From: Kosmotoga olearia TBF 19.5.1
GTDB taxonomy: Bacteria; Thermotogota; Thermotogae; Petrotogales; Kosmotogaceae
Direction of reading: 5' to 3'
Assembly: GCF_000023325.1 (NCBI RefSeq)
Contig: NC_012785.1
Location: 124,001 to 188,000 of the forward strand
Length of the DNA: 64,000 bases
Below the pieces are notes generated by a model. The model was not told the DNA's origin, ran no database searches, and was given only the letters and a program-made list of their open reading frames with translations. This document shows positions 24,036 through 33,235 of this stretch, one piece after another. The first letter of the stretch is position 1; every line of letters starts with the position of its first letter. The translations under genes and the position numbers were made by a program.

Positions 24036-25994
24036 ATGAAGCGCTATAATCTTAAACCACATGGTATACCAAACTTTATCCAGGAATCTCTTGACAACGA
24101 ACAATTAAACGCCGTTCTCAATTCTAAAGGGAGAACGCTTATCGTTGCAGGACCTGGCTCCGGTAAAACCAGGGTCATCACGTTCAAGATCGCTTACCTT
24201 GTCTCTTCAGGGGTGAATCCTCAAAATATCCTTCTGGTCACGTTTACAAGGGCTGCTTCCAGAGAAATGATAGAAAGAGCAAGAAGAGTCAGCGGTTCTG
24301 ACCTTCGGGGAATGCTTGCGGGAACTTTTCATCACGTTTGCAATCATTTTCTTCGGAAATATGCCACCCACTTAGGTATCTCATCTGATTTTACAATCCT
24401 CGACAGAGAAGACTCCAAGGATTTAATAAAACACTGCAAAGCCCAATTGATGGAACAGCGTGGAAATGATGGTTCCCTCAAGCTTCCAAGCCCGGGAGTT
24501 ATCCAGAGTATCTTCTCCTATTCCGTAAACTGCATGGTTTCACTTGACGAATCAATAGCAAAGCACAACCGTAAGTTCTTCGCGGTTCGGGATGAGCTCG
24601 AGGAGATATGGAAAAGCTACACTCAACTGAAGTTAGAACACAACACCCTTGATTACGATGACCTTTTGATAAAAGCCGTTGAATTGTTTGAGAATAACCC
24701 AGAAATCTTAATTCGTGAATCTTCAAGATTCCAGTGGATTCTGGTAGATGAATTCCAGGACACCAATCTCGTACAGTACAAACTCGTTGAGATGCTTGCG
24801 GGTGTACACGGCAATCTCATAGTCGTCGGGGATGACGCCCAATCAATATACTCTTTCCGTGGCGCAAGGTTCGAAAACGTGTACGACTTCCTGAACCGTG
24901 ACCAAACCTCCGTGTTCAAGATTCAAACCAATTATCGTTCAACACCGGAGATCGTCAGGCTGGTAAATCATCTTGTCCCAAAAAGCTCCCTTGAAAAACA
25001 ATTGAAAGCTGTTCGGCCTTCAGGCCCGGTTCCAGTGATCGTGGAAACCTGGGACAATCTTGATGAAGCTTCCTTCGTGGCTCAAAAAATCAATGAGCAT
25101 ATTGAAGACGGCATTCAACCAAACAGGATAGCTGTGCTGTACAGATCTCATTTCCATTCCTTGGAGCTACAACTTGAATTAGACAGGAGAAGAGTCCCTT
25201 ACATAGTTTTCTCAGGCCCAAAGTTCGTTGAAACCGCTCACGTTAAAGACATCCTCGCTTTCCTTAAGATCCTTCAGAATCCATACGATCAATTATCCTG
25301 GGGAAGGGTATTGAGGCTTTTCCCCGGCGTTGGTATACGTAGAGCAACCCAGATCATAAATGCTATTAGAGAGTCTTTAGGAAACGACAACGAGGTTATT
25401 TCCGCTCTCAGGCCATTCGCAACTCCCCGGGTACGGATAGAAAGATTGATTTCACTTTTAGAAGAGCTCAACAGTGAGCAAAGCCCGGAAGAAGTGATTT
25501 CAACTATTTATAAAGGCTTTTATGGTGAATATATGGACGAGCATTTTTCTGACGCCAAAGAAAGGCGTATGGATATCGAAAGGCTTATAGAAGTTGCAGA
25601 TCGTTACGATAGTATAGGAGAATTCCTCGAAGATCTCGCCGTCAGCGAAAAGGTTGATATAGAAAGAGAAATAGTTGACAGAGAAGAGAAAATCGTGTTA
25701 AGCACCGTTCATCAGGCAAAAGGGCTTGAGTGGGATGTTGTTTTCATTCTCGCCATGAATCCGGGAGATTTCCCGCATGCTCTTGCAATAATGGAAGGAA
25801 ACCTCGATGAGGAGGAGCGAATCTTCTATGTGGCTGTCACAAGGGCCCGGGATTATCTTTACCTCATACGCCAGAGAACCGGCAGGTCGCGCCCAATGAT
25901 CGGAAATTCCTACGTCTTCAGGAGCGGACATGACTTTCTTACAAAGATCCCGGAGGATGTGGCTGAAAGATGGGACGTTGGGTGGAATATTTAA
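24036..25994 (+). CDS. uvrD: UvrD/PcrA/Rep-type DNA helicase
   Basis: Superfamily 1A helicase, 652 residues, with all motifs in order: I AGPGSGKTR (about 38-46), II VDEFQDTN, III GDDAQSIYSFRGA, IV TNYRST, V STVHQAKGLEWD and VI VAVTRARDYLYL. It unwinds DNA 3' to 5' in repair and replication-fork processing. It is slightly short of the usual 700 or so, with a reduced C-terminus, as is common in Thermotogota. A GAGGAGGAAGCT site precedes the ATG. The pyrophosphatase gene follows after 39 bp. Confidence 0.93.
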   Translation: MKRYNLKPHGIPNFIQESLDNEQLNAVLNSKGRTLIVAGPGSGKTRVITFKIAYLVSSGVNPQNILLVTFTRAASREMIERARRVSGSDLRGMLAGTFHHVCNHFLRKYATHLGISSDFTILDREDSKDLIKHCKAQLMEQRGNDGSLKLPSPGVIQSIFSYSVNCMVSLDESIAKHNRKFFAVRDELEEIWKSYTQLKLEHNTLDYDDLLIKAVELFENNPEILIRESSRFQWILVDEFQDTNLVQYKLVEMLAGVHGNLIVVGDDAQSIYSFRGARFENVYDFLNRDQTSVFKIQTNYRSTPEIVRLVNHLVPKSSLEKQLKAVRPSGPVPVIVETWDNLDEASFVAQKINEHIEDGIQPNRIAVLYRSHFHSLELQLELDRRRVPYIVFSGPKFVETAHVKDILAFLKILQNPYDQLSWGRVLRLFPGVGIRRATQIINAIRESLGNDNEVISALRPFATPRVRIERLISLLEELNSEQSPEEVISTIYKGFYGEYMDEHFSDAKERRMDIERLIEVADRYDSIGEFLEDLAVSEKVDIEREIVDREEKIVLSTVHQAKGLEWDVVFILAMNPGDFPHALAIMEGNLDEEERIFYVAVTRARDYLYLIRQRTGRSRPMIGNSYVFRSGHDFLTKIPEDVAERWDVGWNI

Positions 25995-26033
25995 TACCAT
26001 ATTTCTCTTGATTCCTATGAAGGAGGGGAAAAA

Positions 26034-28205
26034 ATGAATGCTCTGTATCTCCCACTAACTGCGGGTGTTCTTTCGACCATCTTTGCATTTATCATGCTTG
26101 CCCGTACTTTGAAATTTTCACCCGGTAACAAGACTATGCAAAAATTATCCGGTTACGTTCAAGAAGGTGCATCTGCCTTTCTCTCTGAGGAAGCACGCAA
26201 GATATTCCTGGTGGCCGTCTTAATAGCAGCGGCTCTGGGTATAATCTTTCAGTCGTTCAAATACCCAATCGCTCTTCTTTTCGGTGCCCTTGTATCGGAA
26301 CTCGCCGGCGTAATGGGGATGTACGCCGCGACGAGAGCAAATGCCAGGGTTACCCAGGGAGCTACAAAAGGATTATCTGAAGCCTTTAAGGTAGCCTTTT
26401 CCGGTGGTTCCGTCATGGGGCTCTCTGTTGCGGGATTCTCCCTTACCGGTTTGAGCATAATAATGCTTGTTTTCAAGGATTCTTTCCTCTACAACAACAT
26501 CACAGAAATATCGCAAGCCTTCGGAAAAATATCTTTCCTTGATCCGGTTATGATAGTAAGCTCTTACTCTCTTGGTGCGAGTCTCATTGCCCTGTTCGAC
26601 AGGGTCGGAGGCGGTATGTACACAAAGGCGGCCGACATGAGTGCTGACCTTGTCGGAAAGGTGGAAGCGGGAATCCCCGAAGACGACCCGAGAAACCCCG
26701 CTACTATTGCCGACAACGTCGGAGACAACGTTGGAGACGTGGCCGGGCTCGGTGCGGATATTCTCGAATCCTATGTCGCTTCTGTTGTTTCTGCCATCGT
26801 GCTTGCCATCTTCATGAAACTCGCAGACAAACAAATGATCAATGGGCAGGTCCAATACGGGATGAGCCCTGAACAATATTACGGATTGATCCTGCTTCCA
26901 ATCCTCATCGCCGGCGTTGGTGTCCTTTCTTCGCTCGTTGGAGTGCTGGTTGTGGCAAACATGAAGGCGAAGGATGCCAGAAAAGCCCTCGGTTTTGGTA
27001 ACGTATTCACCGGTATTCTTGTCCTCGCATCAACCGCTATCGTGATCGGAATCGCCGCACCAGATTACGCATTCAAAGATACCTTTATTCTCAACCCTGA
27101 ATTCGTTTCCAGATGGAGATTGTTCTTAGCAATCGCCAGCGGTCTGATCGCCGGGTTGATAATAAGCAAATTAAGTGAGTACTACACCTCCTACGACTAC
27201 AAACCTACACAGGATCTCGCCGAAAAAACAAAAAGCGGTGTTGCAATAAACATAACCTCTGGATTGGCGCTAGGTATGGGAAGCACGTTCTGGCCAGTAA
27301 TTGTCCTGGCTATCGCCATTCTCGGTGCCTACTGGTCAGCGGGTGTCTATGGAATAGCAATAGCGGCCCTTGGAATGCTTTCATTCGTTGGATACATTGT
27401 CAGCGTTGATAGCTATGGTCCTGTTGCTGACAACGCCGGTGGAATCGCCCAGATGGCTGAACTTGATCCAAAGGTTCGTGAGATAACGGATAGACTTGAT
27501 TCTGTCGGAAATACAACCGCTGCGATCGGTAAAGGATTCGCGATCGGTTCAGCAGCTTTCGCGGCTCTTGCGCTCATAGTTTCTTATATATGGAGTGCCG
27601 CACATTCTGCGGAGGAAATCGTAAACAATCCTGTAATTAATCTTGTTTCCCCCTACACAATCATTGGTTCGATCATAGGCGCAATGTTGCCTTTCTTCTT
27701 CACCTCACTGTTGATCCGTGGTGTCGCCGATACAGCAGATCTCATGATAACCGAAATCAGGCGACAGTTCAGAGAACATAAAGGAATTCTGACAGGCGAA
27801 GAAACACCTGATTATAAGAGATGTATAGAAATCACCACAAAGGGTGCGGTCAGCAGAATGCTGCTGCCCGGTATAATCGCAATCGCGACACCTTTTGTTG
27901 TCGGATTCCTCTTTGGTAAGGCAGCGGTTGCCGGATTGCTTCTTGGAGGCCTCGGCAGTGCCATCATGATTGCACTGTTCACAGCGAATTCAGGTGGTGC
28001 ATGGGATAACGCTAAAAAATACATTGAATCCGGGCATTTCGGTGGAAAAGGAACGGATGTTCACTCCGCTGCGGTTGTTGGGGATACCGTCGGGGATCCT
28101 CTGAAAGATACCGTAGGTCCATCAATGGATATTCTGATAAAGCTCATGTCTGTCGTTTCTCTCGTTTTTGGTTCATTATTCCCGGATAAACCGTTCTTTA
28201 TGTGA
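26034..28205 (+). CDS. hppA: K+-dependent membrane pyrophosphatase (H+ or Na+ pump)
   Basis: 723 residues with about 16 helices. It has the catalytic segments GGGMYTKAADMSADLVGKVE, DDPRNPATIADNVGDN and the C-terminal KKYIESG plus DTVGDPLKDT. The GNTTAA tripeptide marks the K+-dependent subclass. The enzyme hydrolyses pyrophosphate and pumps H+ or Na+ across the inner membrane. The T. maritima homologue is known to pump Na+, so Na+ transport is likely but unproven here. A strong GGAGGGGA site and a terminator at 28216 frame the gene. Confidence 0.96.
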   Translation: MNALYLPLTAGVLSTIFAFIMLARTLKFSPGNKTMQKLSGYVQEGASAFLSEEARKIFLVAVLIAAALGIIFQSFKYPIALLFGALVSELAGVMGMYAATRANARVTQGATKGLSEAFKVAFSGGSVMGLSVAGFSLTGLSIIMLVFKDSFLYNNITEISQAFGKISFLDPVMIVSSYSLGASLIALFDRVGGGMYTKAADMSADLVGKVEAGIPEDDPRNPATIADNVGDNVGDVAGLGADILESYVASVVSAIVLAIFMKLADKQMINGQVQYGMSPEQYYGLILLPILIAGVGVLSSLVGVLVVANMKAKDARKALGFGNVFTGILVLASTAIVIGIAAPDYAFKDTFILNPEFVSRWRLFLAIASGLIAGLIISKLSEYYTSYDYKPTQDLAEKTKSGVAINITSGLALGMGSTFWPVIVLAIAILGAYWSAGVYGIAIAALGMLSFVGYIVSVDSYGPVADNAGGIAQMAELDPKVREITDRLDSVGNTTAAIGKGFAIGSAAFAALALIVSYIWSAAHSAEEIVNNPVINLVSPYTIIGSIIGAMLPFFFTSLLIRGVADTADLMITEIRRQFREHKGILTGEETPDYKRCIEITTKGAVSRMLLPGIIAIATPFVVGFLFGKAAVAGLLLGGLGSAIMIALFTANSGGAWDNAKKYIESGHFGGKGTDVHSAAVVGDTVGDPLKDTVGPSMDILIKLMSVVSLVFGSLFPDKPFFM

Positions 28206-28215
28206 TTACACATAT

Positions 28216-28248
28216 AAAACACCGGGGCAAAACTTGCCCCGGTGTTTT
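28216..28248 (+). terminator. Terminator after hppA
   Basis: AAAACACCGGGGCAA pairs with TTGCCCCGGTGTTTT around a short AAC loop, 11 bp past the stop codon. Confidence 0.88.
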
Positions 28249-28313
28249 GCTCTAACATAAATGATATGGTATCATTTTATTCCAAAAACAATTGTTCCAT
28301 CGGAGGTGATTGT

Positions 28314-29843
28314 GTGAGAAAAGCTTTGATTCTTGCATTGGTAATGGTAATGGTTGTATCTACGGTTTCTTTATCGAGGGTAACATTGGATACTTTGACT
28401 TTTTACACCATCGATTTGGAGACAGGTAATAGTTCTATCTTTCCGATAGCTTACTTCACCTTTGAACCTATAAAGGGGATAGGGATAAGGTTAGAAGATT
28501 ATCTTGCCCTCAGCCACGATACGCTTAATCTTGGGCCAATCAGTCTGATGAAACCAAGGCTTTATTACGGCTACTATTACGGTAATGATTTGAGTATCAA
28601 GATCGGTAATTTCCGCTCGAAGTATTACAACACCAGAAAGATAAACTTCCTCAGGGTTGGAGGGTTCTACGATTACAATTACGGAGCCGAAGTAAAATAC
28701 GATTACGGTAATTTCACGTTCCTTGGAAGGTACAACTATGACAGTTACAATTCTGAACATCAATATGGAGGAATGATATCCTATAAAACCAAATCTTCTG
28801 CTCTTGCTTTCTACGGAATGGTTAAAGGCACAACTTATGACCTTTCTGTTGATGGAAGCCTGAAAGTAAAACTTGGCCCAGTTTCCAGCGAAATTTTCGG
28901 TGCTGTTGCTGTTTACGGTTCATCTCCTTTCAGTGCTCCACCAACTTATCTCATCGGAGCTCTTGCTGATTGGAACAAGATTTCTGCTGGAATACAGTAC
29001 GCAAATCAGGGCTCCTGGAGTATCAAATACGATTACTCAGATCCTAACAAGTATTCTGAATGGGTGTTAAATACTTTTGTTGATTATTACTTCACTTCTG
29101 ATATCTCTGTTGGTTTCTTCTTAGATGTGAATCCTACTGGATACAACTATGGAACAAAGTTCAAGTTGAACGATCTGGAACTGCTTGTTTCCAACGGTGA
29201 TGTTGATGGTGGAATGGACGGTATCCAGAGACTGGAGCTTTCGTACTCGAACTATTTCTCCATTGACCTTGAAAAATCATTCAAAGCCCTGATAAGGAGC
29301 ACAAAGAAACTGCCGAAGATAGCTGAAATCAAGAAGACAGCTAAAGTGGGAGACACCGTAACTATCAGAGGAATCGTTGCCGTTGATACCGGCGTAATGG
29401 GTAACAACGTTACTTACGTCGTAGATGAAACAGGCGGTTACATGGTCTGGGGAAGAAACGCTGCCGGATTGAAAGCAGGTGACGAGGTCATCATAACCGG
29501 TTACATCAAAGAATATTACGGTATTCTTGAAATTGTCACAAATTCTGTGGAAAAAATAGCTTCTGGTAAAAAGATACCCATTATCCCTGTTAGAGCCCTT
29601 GATGTATTCTCCGGAAAATACGAATCAGCGCTGGTAAAGATCACAGGTACAGTCATGGAAGTCCAGAAATACTCCATAATGGTCAAAGACGATTCTGGCG
29701 TAATAAAGGTTTACGCAAAGAAAGGAACAAATGTATCCTTCGAGGATATCTCCTTCGGCCAGAAGATCACCGTTATCGGTATCGTTTCGTTGTTCAAAGG
29801 AGAATGGGAGATCATTCCAAGATCCCAGGCTGATATACAATAA
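28314..29843 (+). CDS. Outer-membrane barrel-like protein with two C-terminal OB-fold domains
   Basis: GTG 28314 follows CGGAGGTGAT and gives a good signal peptide (VRKALILALVMVMVVSTVS). Residues of about 25-330 are rich in Tyr/Gly strands (YYGYYYGNDLSIKIGNF and similar), like an outer-envelope barrel. From about 340 two OB-like repeats follow: KVGDTVTIRGIVAVDTG...YVVDETGGYMVWG, and YESALVKITGTVMEVQ...VKDDSGVIKVYA. These resemble the OB repeats of YhcR-type extracellular nucleases. A nuclease lipoprotein gene follows 25 bp later. The long open frame reaches back to 28242 but has no start signal there. Domain fusion is seen; function is inferred. Confidence 0.72.
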   Translation: MRKALILALVMVMVVSTVSLSRVTLDTLTFYTIDLETGNSSIFPIAYFTFEPIKGIGIRLEDYLALSHDTLNLGPISLMKPRLYYGYYYGNDLSIKIGNFRSKYYNTRKINFLRVGGFYDYNYGAEVKYDYGNFTFLGRYNYDSYNSEHQYGGMISYKTKSSALAFYGMVKGTTYDLSVDGSLKVKLGPVSSEIFGAVAVYGSSPFSAPPTYLIGALADWNKISAGIQYANQGSWSIKYDYSDPNKYSEWVLNTFVDYYFTSDISVGFFLDVNPTGYNYGTKFKLNDLELLVSNGDVDGGMDGIQRLELSYSNYFSIDLEKSFKALIRSTKKLPKIAEIKKTAKVGDTVTIRGIVAVDTGVMGNNVTYVVDETGGYMVWGRNAAGLKAGDEVIITGYIKEYYGILEIVTNSVEKIASGKKIPIIPVRALDVFSGKYESALVKITGTVMEVQKYSIMVKDDSGVIKVYAKKGTNVSFEDISFGQKITVIGIVSLFKGEWEIIPRSQADIQ

Positions 29844-29868
29844 TACATCGAGAAAGGAAAGGTGAAAT

Positions 29869-30708
29869 ATGAGTTCCCACAGATCTGTGATAAAGCAATC
29901 ATGGCTGTATGTATCGTTAGTAATTTTAGTTTCAATCTCTGCGCTGTTCCTCACCTCGTGTCCCGGGTGGTTTACTTCATCATATTATGTAACAGAAATA
30001 ATAGATGGAGACACTATTAAAGTTCTATACAATGGCGAAGAAGTCAAAGTCCGATACATAGGCATAGATACCCCGGAAACTCATTCAGATTACCAGGATT
30101 CAAAGCCAAACGGAGAGTTCGGAATTGAAGCAATGGAATTCAACAGAGATCTTATATCTCAGTCTGGTTGGAGAGTTAGTATCATAGCTAGAGGATATGA
30201 CAAATACGATAGGTTATTGGCTTATGTGTACACGAAAGACGACAAAATGATAAACGAGGAGATCATAAGAAACGGTCTCGCAAGACCTTTAACCTACACA
30301 AGCACATCAGAACATTCTCAGGATTTCAAAGAAGCCTATGAGGAAGCCTTTAAAGAGAGACGGGGAATTTTCTCGAAGTATGATCCCGATTCAGACAATC
30401 CAGCACCAACTGTTGATGCTTCAGTTGTAAAAGACAACCTTGATGATTACCTCGGGAAGATCATCTGGTTGAAATTCACTCCAACAGATACCGGTTACGA
30501 TTCTAAATTCGATGAATACTTACTCTTTTCTGATGATGCTGTTATAGCAATTCGTAAAGATGAAGCATACTTGTTTTTTGGCGGTGATCCGAAATTCAAA
30601 AATTACGTTGGCGAAGAAATAAAGGTTTACGGCGAAATATGGGAAGAAGACGGAAAACCGGAAATACTGTTAAGAGCACCCTTTGAAATCAAACCAATAG
30701 GAGAGTAA
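29869..30708 (+). CDS. Thermonuclease (SNase)-like lipoprotein
   Basis: 279 residues with a signal anchor ending in the lipobox LFLTSC and then PGWF. A staphylococcal-nuclease domain follows: VTEIIDGDTIKV, VRYIGIDTPE (catalytic Arg and nearby acidic residues) and KYDRLLAYVY (second catalytic Arg). The C-terminal 95 residues (VVKDNLDDYLGKIIWLKF to EEIKVYGEIWEEDGKPEI) look like an OB-type strand domain. It should be a Ca2+-dependent DNA/RNA nuclease tethered in the periplasm or on the surface. It lies between two genes with OB-fold domains and shares its CPGWF start with the downstream lipoprotein. Confidence 0.86.
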   Translation: MSSHRSVIKQSWLYVSLVILVSISALFLTSCPGWFTSSYYVTEIIDGDTIKVLYNGEEVKVRYIGIDTPETHSDYQDSKPNGEFGIEAMEFNRDLISQSGWRVSIIARGYDKYDRLLAYVYTKDDKMINEEIIRNGLARPLTYTSTSEHSQDFKEAYEEAFKERRGIFSKYDPDSDNPAPTVDASVVKDNLDDYLGKIIWLKFTPTDTGYDSKFDEYLLFSDDAVIAIRKDEAYLFFGGDPKFKNYVGEEIKVYGEIWEEDGKPEILLRAPFEIKPIGE

Positions 30709-30791
30709 GAGAATAACAAAATGATTAACCCTAAATACCTTTGAGGGCTCCCTTTGAGCTCCACTCAATAAATTAATTAGGAGGTGTGGGT

Positions 30792-31457
30792 ATGAAGAAA
30801 GTACTGTTAGTTCTCTCTATTGCTGTACTTATTCTTGCATTAACGGGTTGTCCAGGATGGTTCAATTTTGGTGACGTTCAGAAAATGACCATCCCGGAGA
30901 TAATCGAATGGATCGACACCAACGAAGCGACAGATGTCAGTGAGTTCCTTGTTGAAACAGAAGGAATTGTAACCTATGCTTATTCGTACTATGCTTACAT
31001 AGTAGATGCAGAAAACAACGGGATAATGTTGAGATCCGATAGTAGCGTAATAGACTTCAGAGACTTCAATCCGGGAGATAAAATTTCAGTAGTGGGTTCA
31101 CCATACTTTTCTAAATACGGTGAGTACAGACTGGATACAGATACCCCCGGCGGAACGGCAACCCTAATCGAAAAAAATGTAGCACTTCCTGATCCTTACG
31201 TACTTCCAGCAGGTGAAGGGCTAACAGTTGGCTTATTTGGTAAACTTGTTCAGCTTACCGCTAGATACGATGGAACAGACAGTTATGGACATCATACCTT
31301 TAATAATGGTGGCGTTACTGTTACAGTCTTCAAGTACTCAGACATGCCTAGCGATCTTGCAACTAATACTACATACACAATCATGGGCGTTGTTGGACAG
31401 AGCTACGGTTACAAACTCTTCGTATGGGATAAAAGTTACGTACTGCCTGCTGAATAA
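30792..31457 (+). CDS. OB-fold lipoprotein
   Basis: A 221-residue lipoprotein (lipobox ALTGC, followed by PGWF exactly as in the nuclease upstream). The mature part reads like two OB repeats: FLVETEGIVTYAYSYYAYIV...GIMLRSDS...FNPGDKISVVG, then GLFGKLVQLTARY...TYTIMGVVGQ. The family is YhcR-OBF/DUF5689-like by pattern. ATG 30792 has GGAGGTG at the right distance; GTG 30786 overlaps it. The gene ends the cluster before a terminator. It probably binds nucleic acid or assists the nuclease, but no direct evidence exists. Confidence 0.75.
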   Translation: MKKVLLVLSIAVLILALTGCPGWFNFGDVQKMTIPEIIEWIDTNEATDVSEFLVETEGIVTYAYSYYAYIVDAENNGIMLRSDSSVIDFRDFNPGDKISVVGSPYFSKYGEYRLDTDTPGGTATLIEKNVALPDPYVLPAGEGLTVGLFGKLVQLTARYDGTDSYGHHTFNNGGVTVTVFKYSDMPSDLATNTTYTIMGVVGQSYGYKLFVWDKSYVLPAE

Positions 31458-31471
31458 TCAGTAAATCCAAT

Positions 31472-31500
31472 AAAAAAGCCTCCCGATAAGGGAGGCTTTT
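31472..31500 (+). terminator. Terminator after the OB-fold/nuclease cluster
   Basis: AAAAAAGCCTCCC pairs with GGGAGGCTTTT around GATAA, 15 bp after the stop. It closely resembles the terminator after the first pilin gene. Confidence 0.9.
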
Positions 31501-31544
31501 AACAACAGGGGGACAGTCCACTAAGGTACAGTCCCCCTGTTGTT
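31501..31544. repeat. Second long hairpin with GGGGACAGTCC core
   Basis: AACAACAGGGGGAC pairs perfectly with GTCCCCCTGTTGTT around AGTCCACTAAGGTACA. The core equals that of the hairpin at 9041-9082, while the outer stem is different. It directly abuts the preceding terminator. Confidence 0.8.
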
Positions 31545-31547
31545 TGG

Positions 31548-31598
31548 TCTCATTCATAGAACAAAACCAGATTCTGGATAAAACATCTCCAGAATGAC
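31548..31598 (+). repeat. MITE-like repeat, partial copy B
   Basis: The right half of the 72-bp repeat (TCTCATTC, CCAGATTCTGGATAAAACAT and CCAGAATGAC) without the first hairpin. Confidence 0.75.
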
Positions 31599-31651
31599 GG
31601 CTTTTTTTGAATCACGCAGCGACTTTCTCGGCTCTCACCTACTATGTCAAG

Positions 31652-32944
31652 TCAAGGAGACAGACTACCTGAAACTGTTCCCAAATGGCAGTTGGTTTGA
31701 GCAACAGAGACAGGCAGGGATAACTTTTCTTTCTTCATTTTTTTGGTCCCCGGTATGCTATTTCTTGTTGTATAATTTAACCGAGGACTCTTGTTCCCAC
31801 GTGAGGAAAGGAAGAGTTCCTCATCGTAGGCTTTTAGGTTTCTTAGCATGGCGAAGGCTATCTTGACGAGGATGTTCGCCAATGCTCTGAGGGCAAGAGA
31901 TGGTTTCTTGCCCTCTTTATTTGTCTTCTTGTCATAGTAGCCTTTCATCCATGCTCCGCATTTCTTCGCGTTTATCGCCATCATATGGAGAATGCCTCTG
32001 AGTTTCTTGTCACAGTTTTTCCTCATCCTGCACATGCGAAAATTACCACTCTGGGATACTATTGGCATAGTTCCACAATACTTCTGGAAATCCCTGTAAT
32101 TTTTGAATTCGTGTGTAAGAAATGCTGTTACTAATGCCATTCCTGTAGCTACTCCAACACCCGGGAGCGTCAGTATTATGTTGTATTTCGATTTACGTAG
32201 TTCTTTCTCCATCTCTTTTGTTATTTTCTTTTTCTCTCTTTTTGCTTCCAGAAGTTGTGTGGCAACATTCGCGATCATGTCCCTGGTGTATTTTGACATG
32301 CCCCAGTCAATGGCTTTTTCCCTGAGTTCTTTGACCTTTCTTTTCAATGAGGATGTGTAGCGTAGATGATTCGCTTTGAAATGTCTATTTATCTCCTTGT
32401 CAGATGTCTTCCTGAGTTCGGTTACATCCGGGCATATGGTGAGCAGGAATATCCTCCCGTCACAATCTGTCCAAGAATTACCCATCACCCTAGCATATTC
32501 AGGGAAATAATTATGAAGTTCGTTTTGAAGTTTGTTCTTAAGTCTTGAGGACATGTCGGTATAGTACCTGTAATGCCTCAACAATTCCCTGAAAAGCATG
32601 CCGAGTTCGTCATGTGTTGCCTTAATACAATATTCCGGGTGTTCTTTGTAGGTAAGGGCGATACACCTGGCATCTGTTGAATCTGTCTTCACGCCGTTCG
32701 AATGATAGCCTCTGGCTTCCTTTGACCTTTTCGGTGGCAGGAGATAAACCTCTTTCCCTCTGGACAGCAAGAAATCTCCCAAACGATTGAAACTCTCCTC
32801 AATGACGAAAACAGCGTCTTTTGATACTGTTTTCAGCAGCTTCTCATACCCCGCTATACCATCCTTGATCTTAAAAACCTTATCCTGTTCGATAGAATAG
32901 CAGGTGTGAAAATTCCACGACCAGTCAATTCCCACAATATCCAT
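31652..32944 (-). CDS. IS110-family transposase (DEDD recombinase)
   Basis: 430 residues with the RuvC-like N-terminal domain (VGIDWSWNFH, VIEES, KTDSTDARC) and the C-terminal transposase-20 part (LTLPGVGVATG, then the SQSGNF serine segment). IS110 recombinases use a structured bridge RNA to choose donor and target. ATG 32944 is preferred since TTGGAGGAATC precedes it. About 180 bp of non-coding DNA upstream could encode the RNA. No terminal inverted repeats are expected in this family, so element borders cannot be read from one copy. Confidence 0.9.
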   Translation of the reverse strand: MDIVGIDWSWNFHTCYSIEQDKVFKIKDGIAGYEKLLKTVSKDAVFVIEESFNRLGDFLLSRGKEVYLLPPKRSKEARGYHSNGVKTDSTDARCIALTYKEHPEYCIKATHDELGMLFRELLRHYRYYTDMSSRLKNKLQNELHNYFPEYARVMGNSWTDCDGRIFLLTICPDVTELRKTSDKEINRHFKANHLRYTSSLKRKVKELREKAIDWGMSKYTRDMIANVATQLLEAKREKKKITKEMEKELRKSKYNIILTLPGVGVATGMALVTAFLTHEFKNYRDFQKYCGTMPIVSQSGNFRMCRMRKNCDKKLRGILHMMAINAKKCGAWMKGYYDKKTNKEGKKPSLALRALANILVKIAFAMLRNLKAYDEELFLSSRGNKSPRLNYTTRNSIPGTKKMKKEKLSLPVSVAQTNCHLGTVSGSLSP

Positions 32945-33130
32945 ACTGATTCCTCCAAAAAACATTGTGCAGTCAATGAGTACAGGTTAATCGATGTAGC
33001 GTTCCTGGGTTTCCCCGGATATCCTACTATTGATCCTCTAGTACTCCCAGGATGGAAGAGGGAGTGTGAGAAGCAGTCGCTCTTATGGCGGATCGGTTCT
33101 CTGTTCCTCTCTTCCTCCTGACTGCCTCCT
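32945..33130 (-). ncRNA. Candidate bridge RNA region of the IS110-family element
   Basis: The non-coding stretch directly upstream of the recombinase is the place where IS110-group elements encode their bridge RNA. It contains a paired TCCTGGG/CCCAGGA stem (33003-33009 with 33046-33052) enclosing a large loop. The call rests on position and one stem; guide loops cannot be matched without knowing the insertion target. Confidence 0.4.
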
Positions 33131-33211
33131 TTATTTTACTCCTACATCGGTTCTCGAGTTTCGAGCATGCTGTTCCCCTACATTACTATCCAACCAGAAC
33201 ACCCCTAACCC

Positions 33212-33235
33212 GTCATCCTGAACTTGATTCAGGAT
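33212..33235 (+). repeat. MITE-like repeat, partial copy C
   Basis: Only the first hairpin (GTCATCCTGAA, TTCAGGAT) is present. It overlaps the 3' end of the GIY-YIG gene and supplies that gene's stop codon. Confidence 0.75.

Noticed and set aside
31548-33235. IS110-family element splitting one MITE-like repeat copy
   Set aside because: The right half lies to the left and the left half to the right of the element, so the two fragments cannot be the parts of one interrupted copy.
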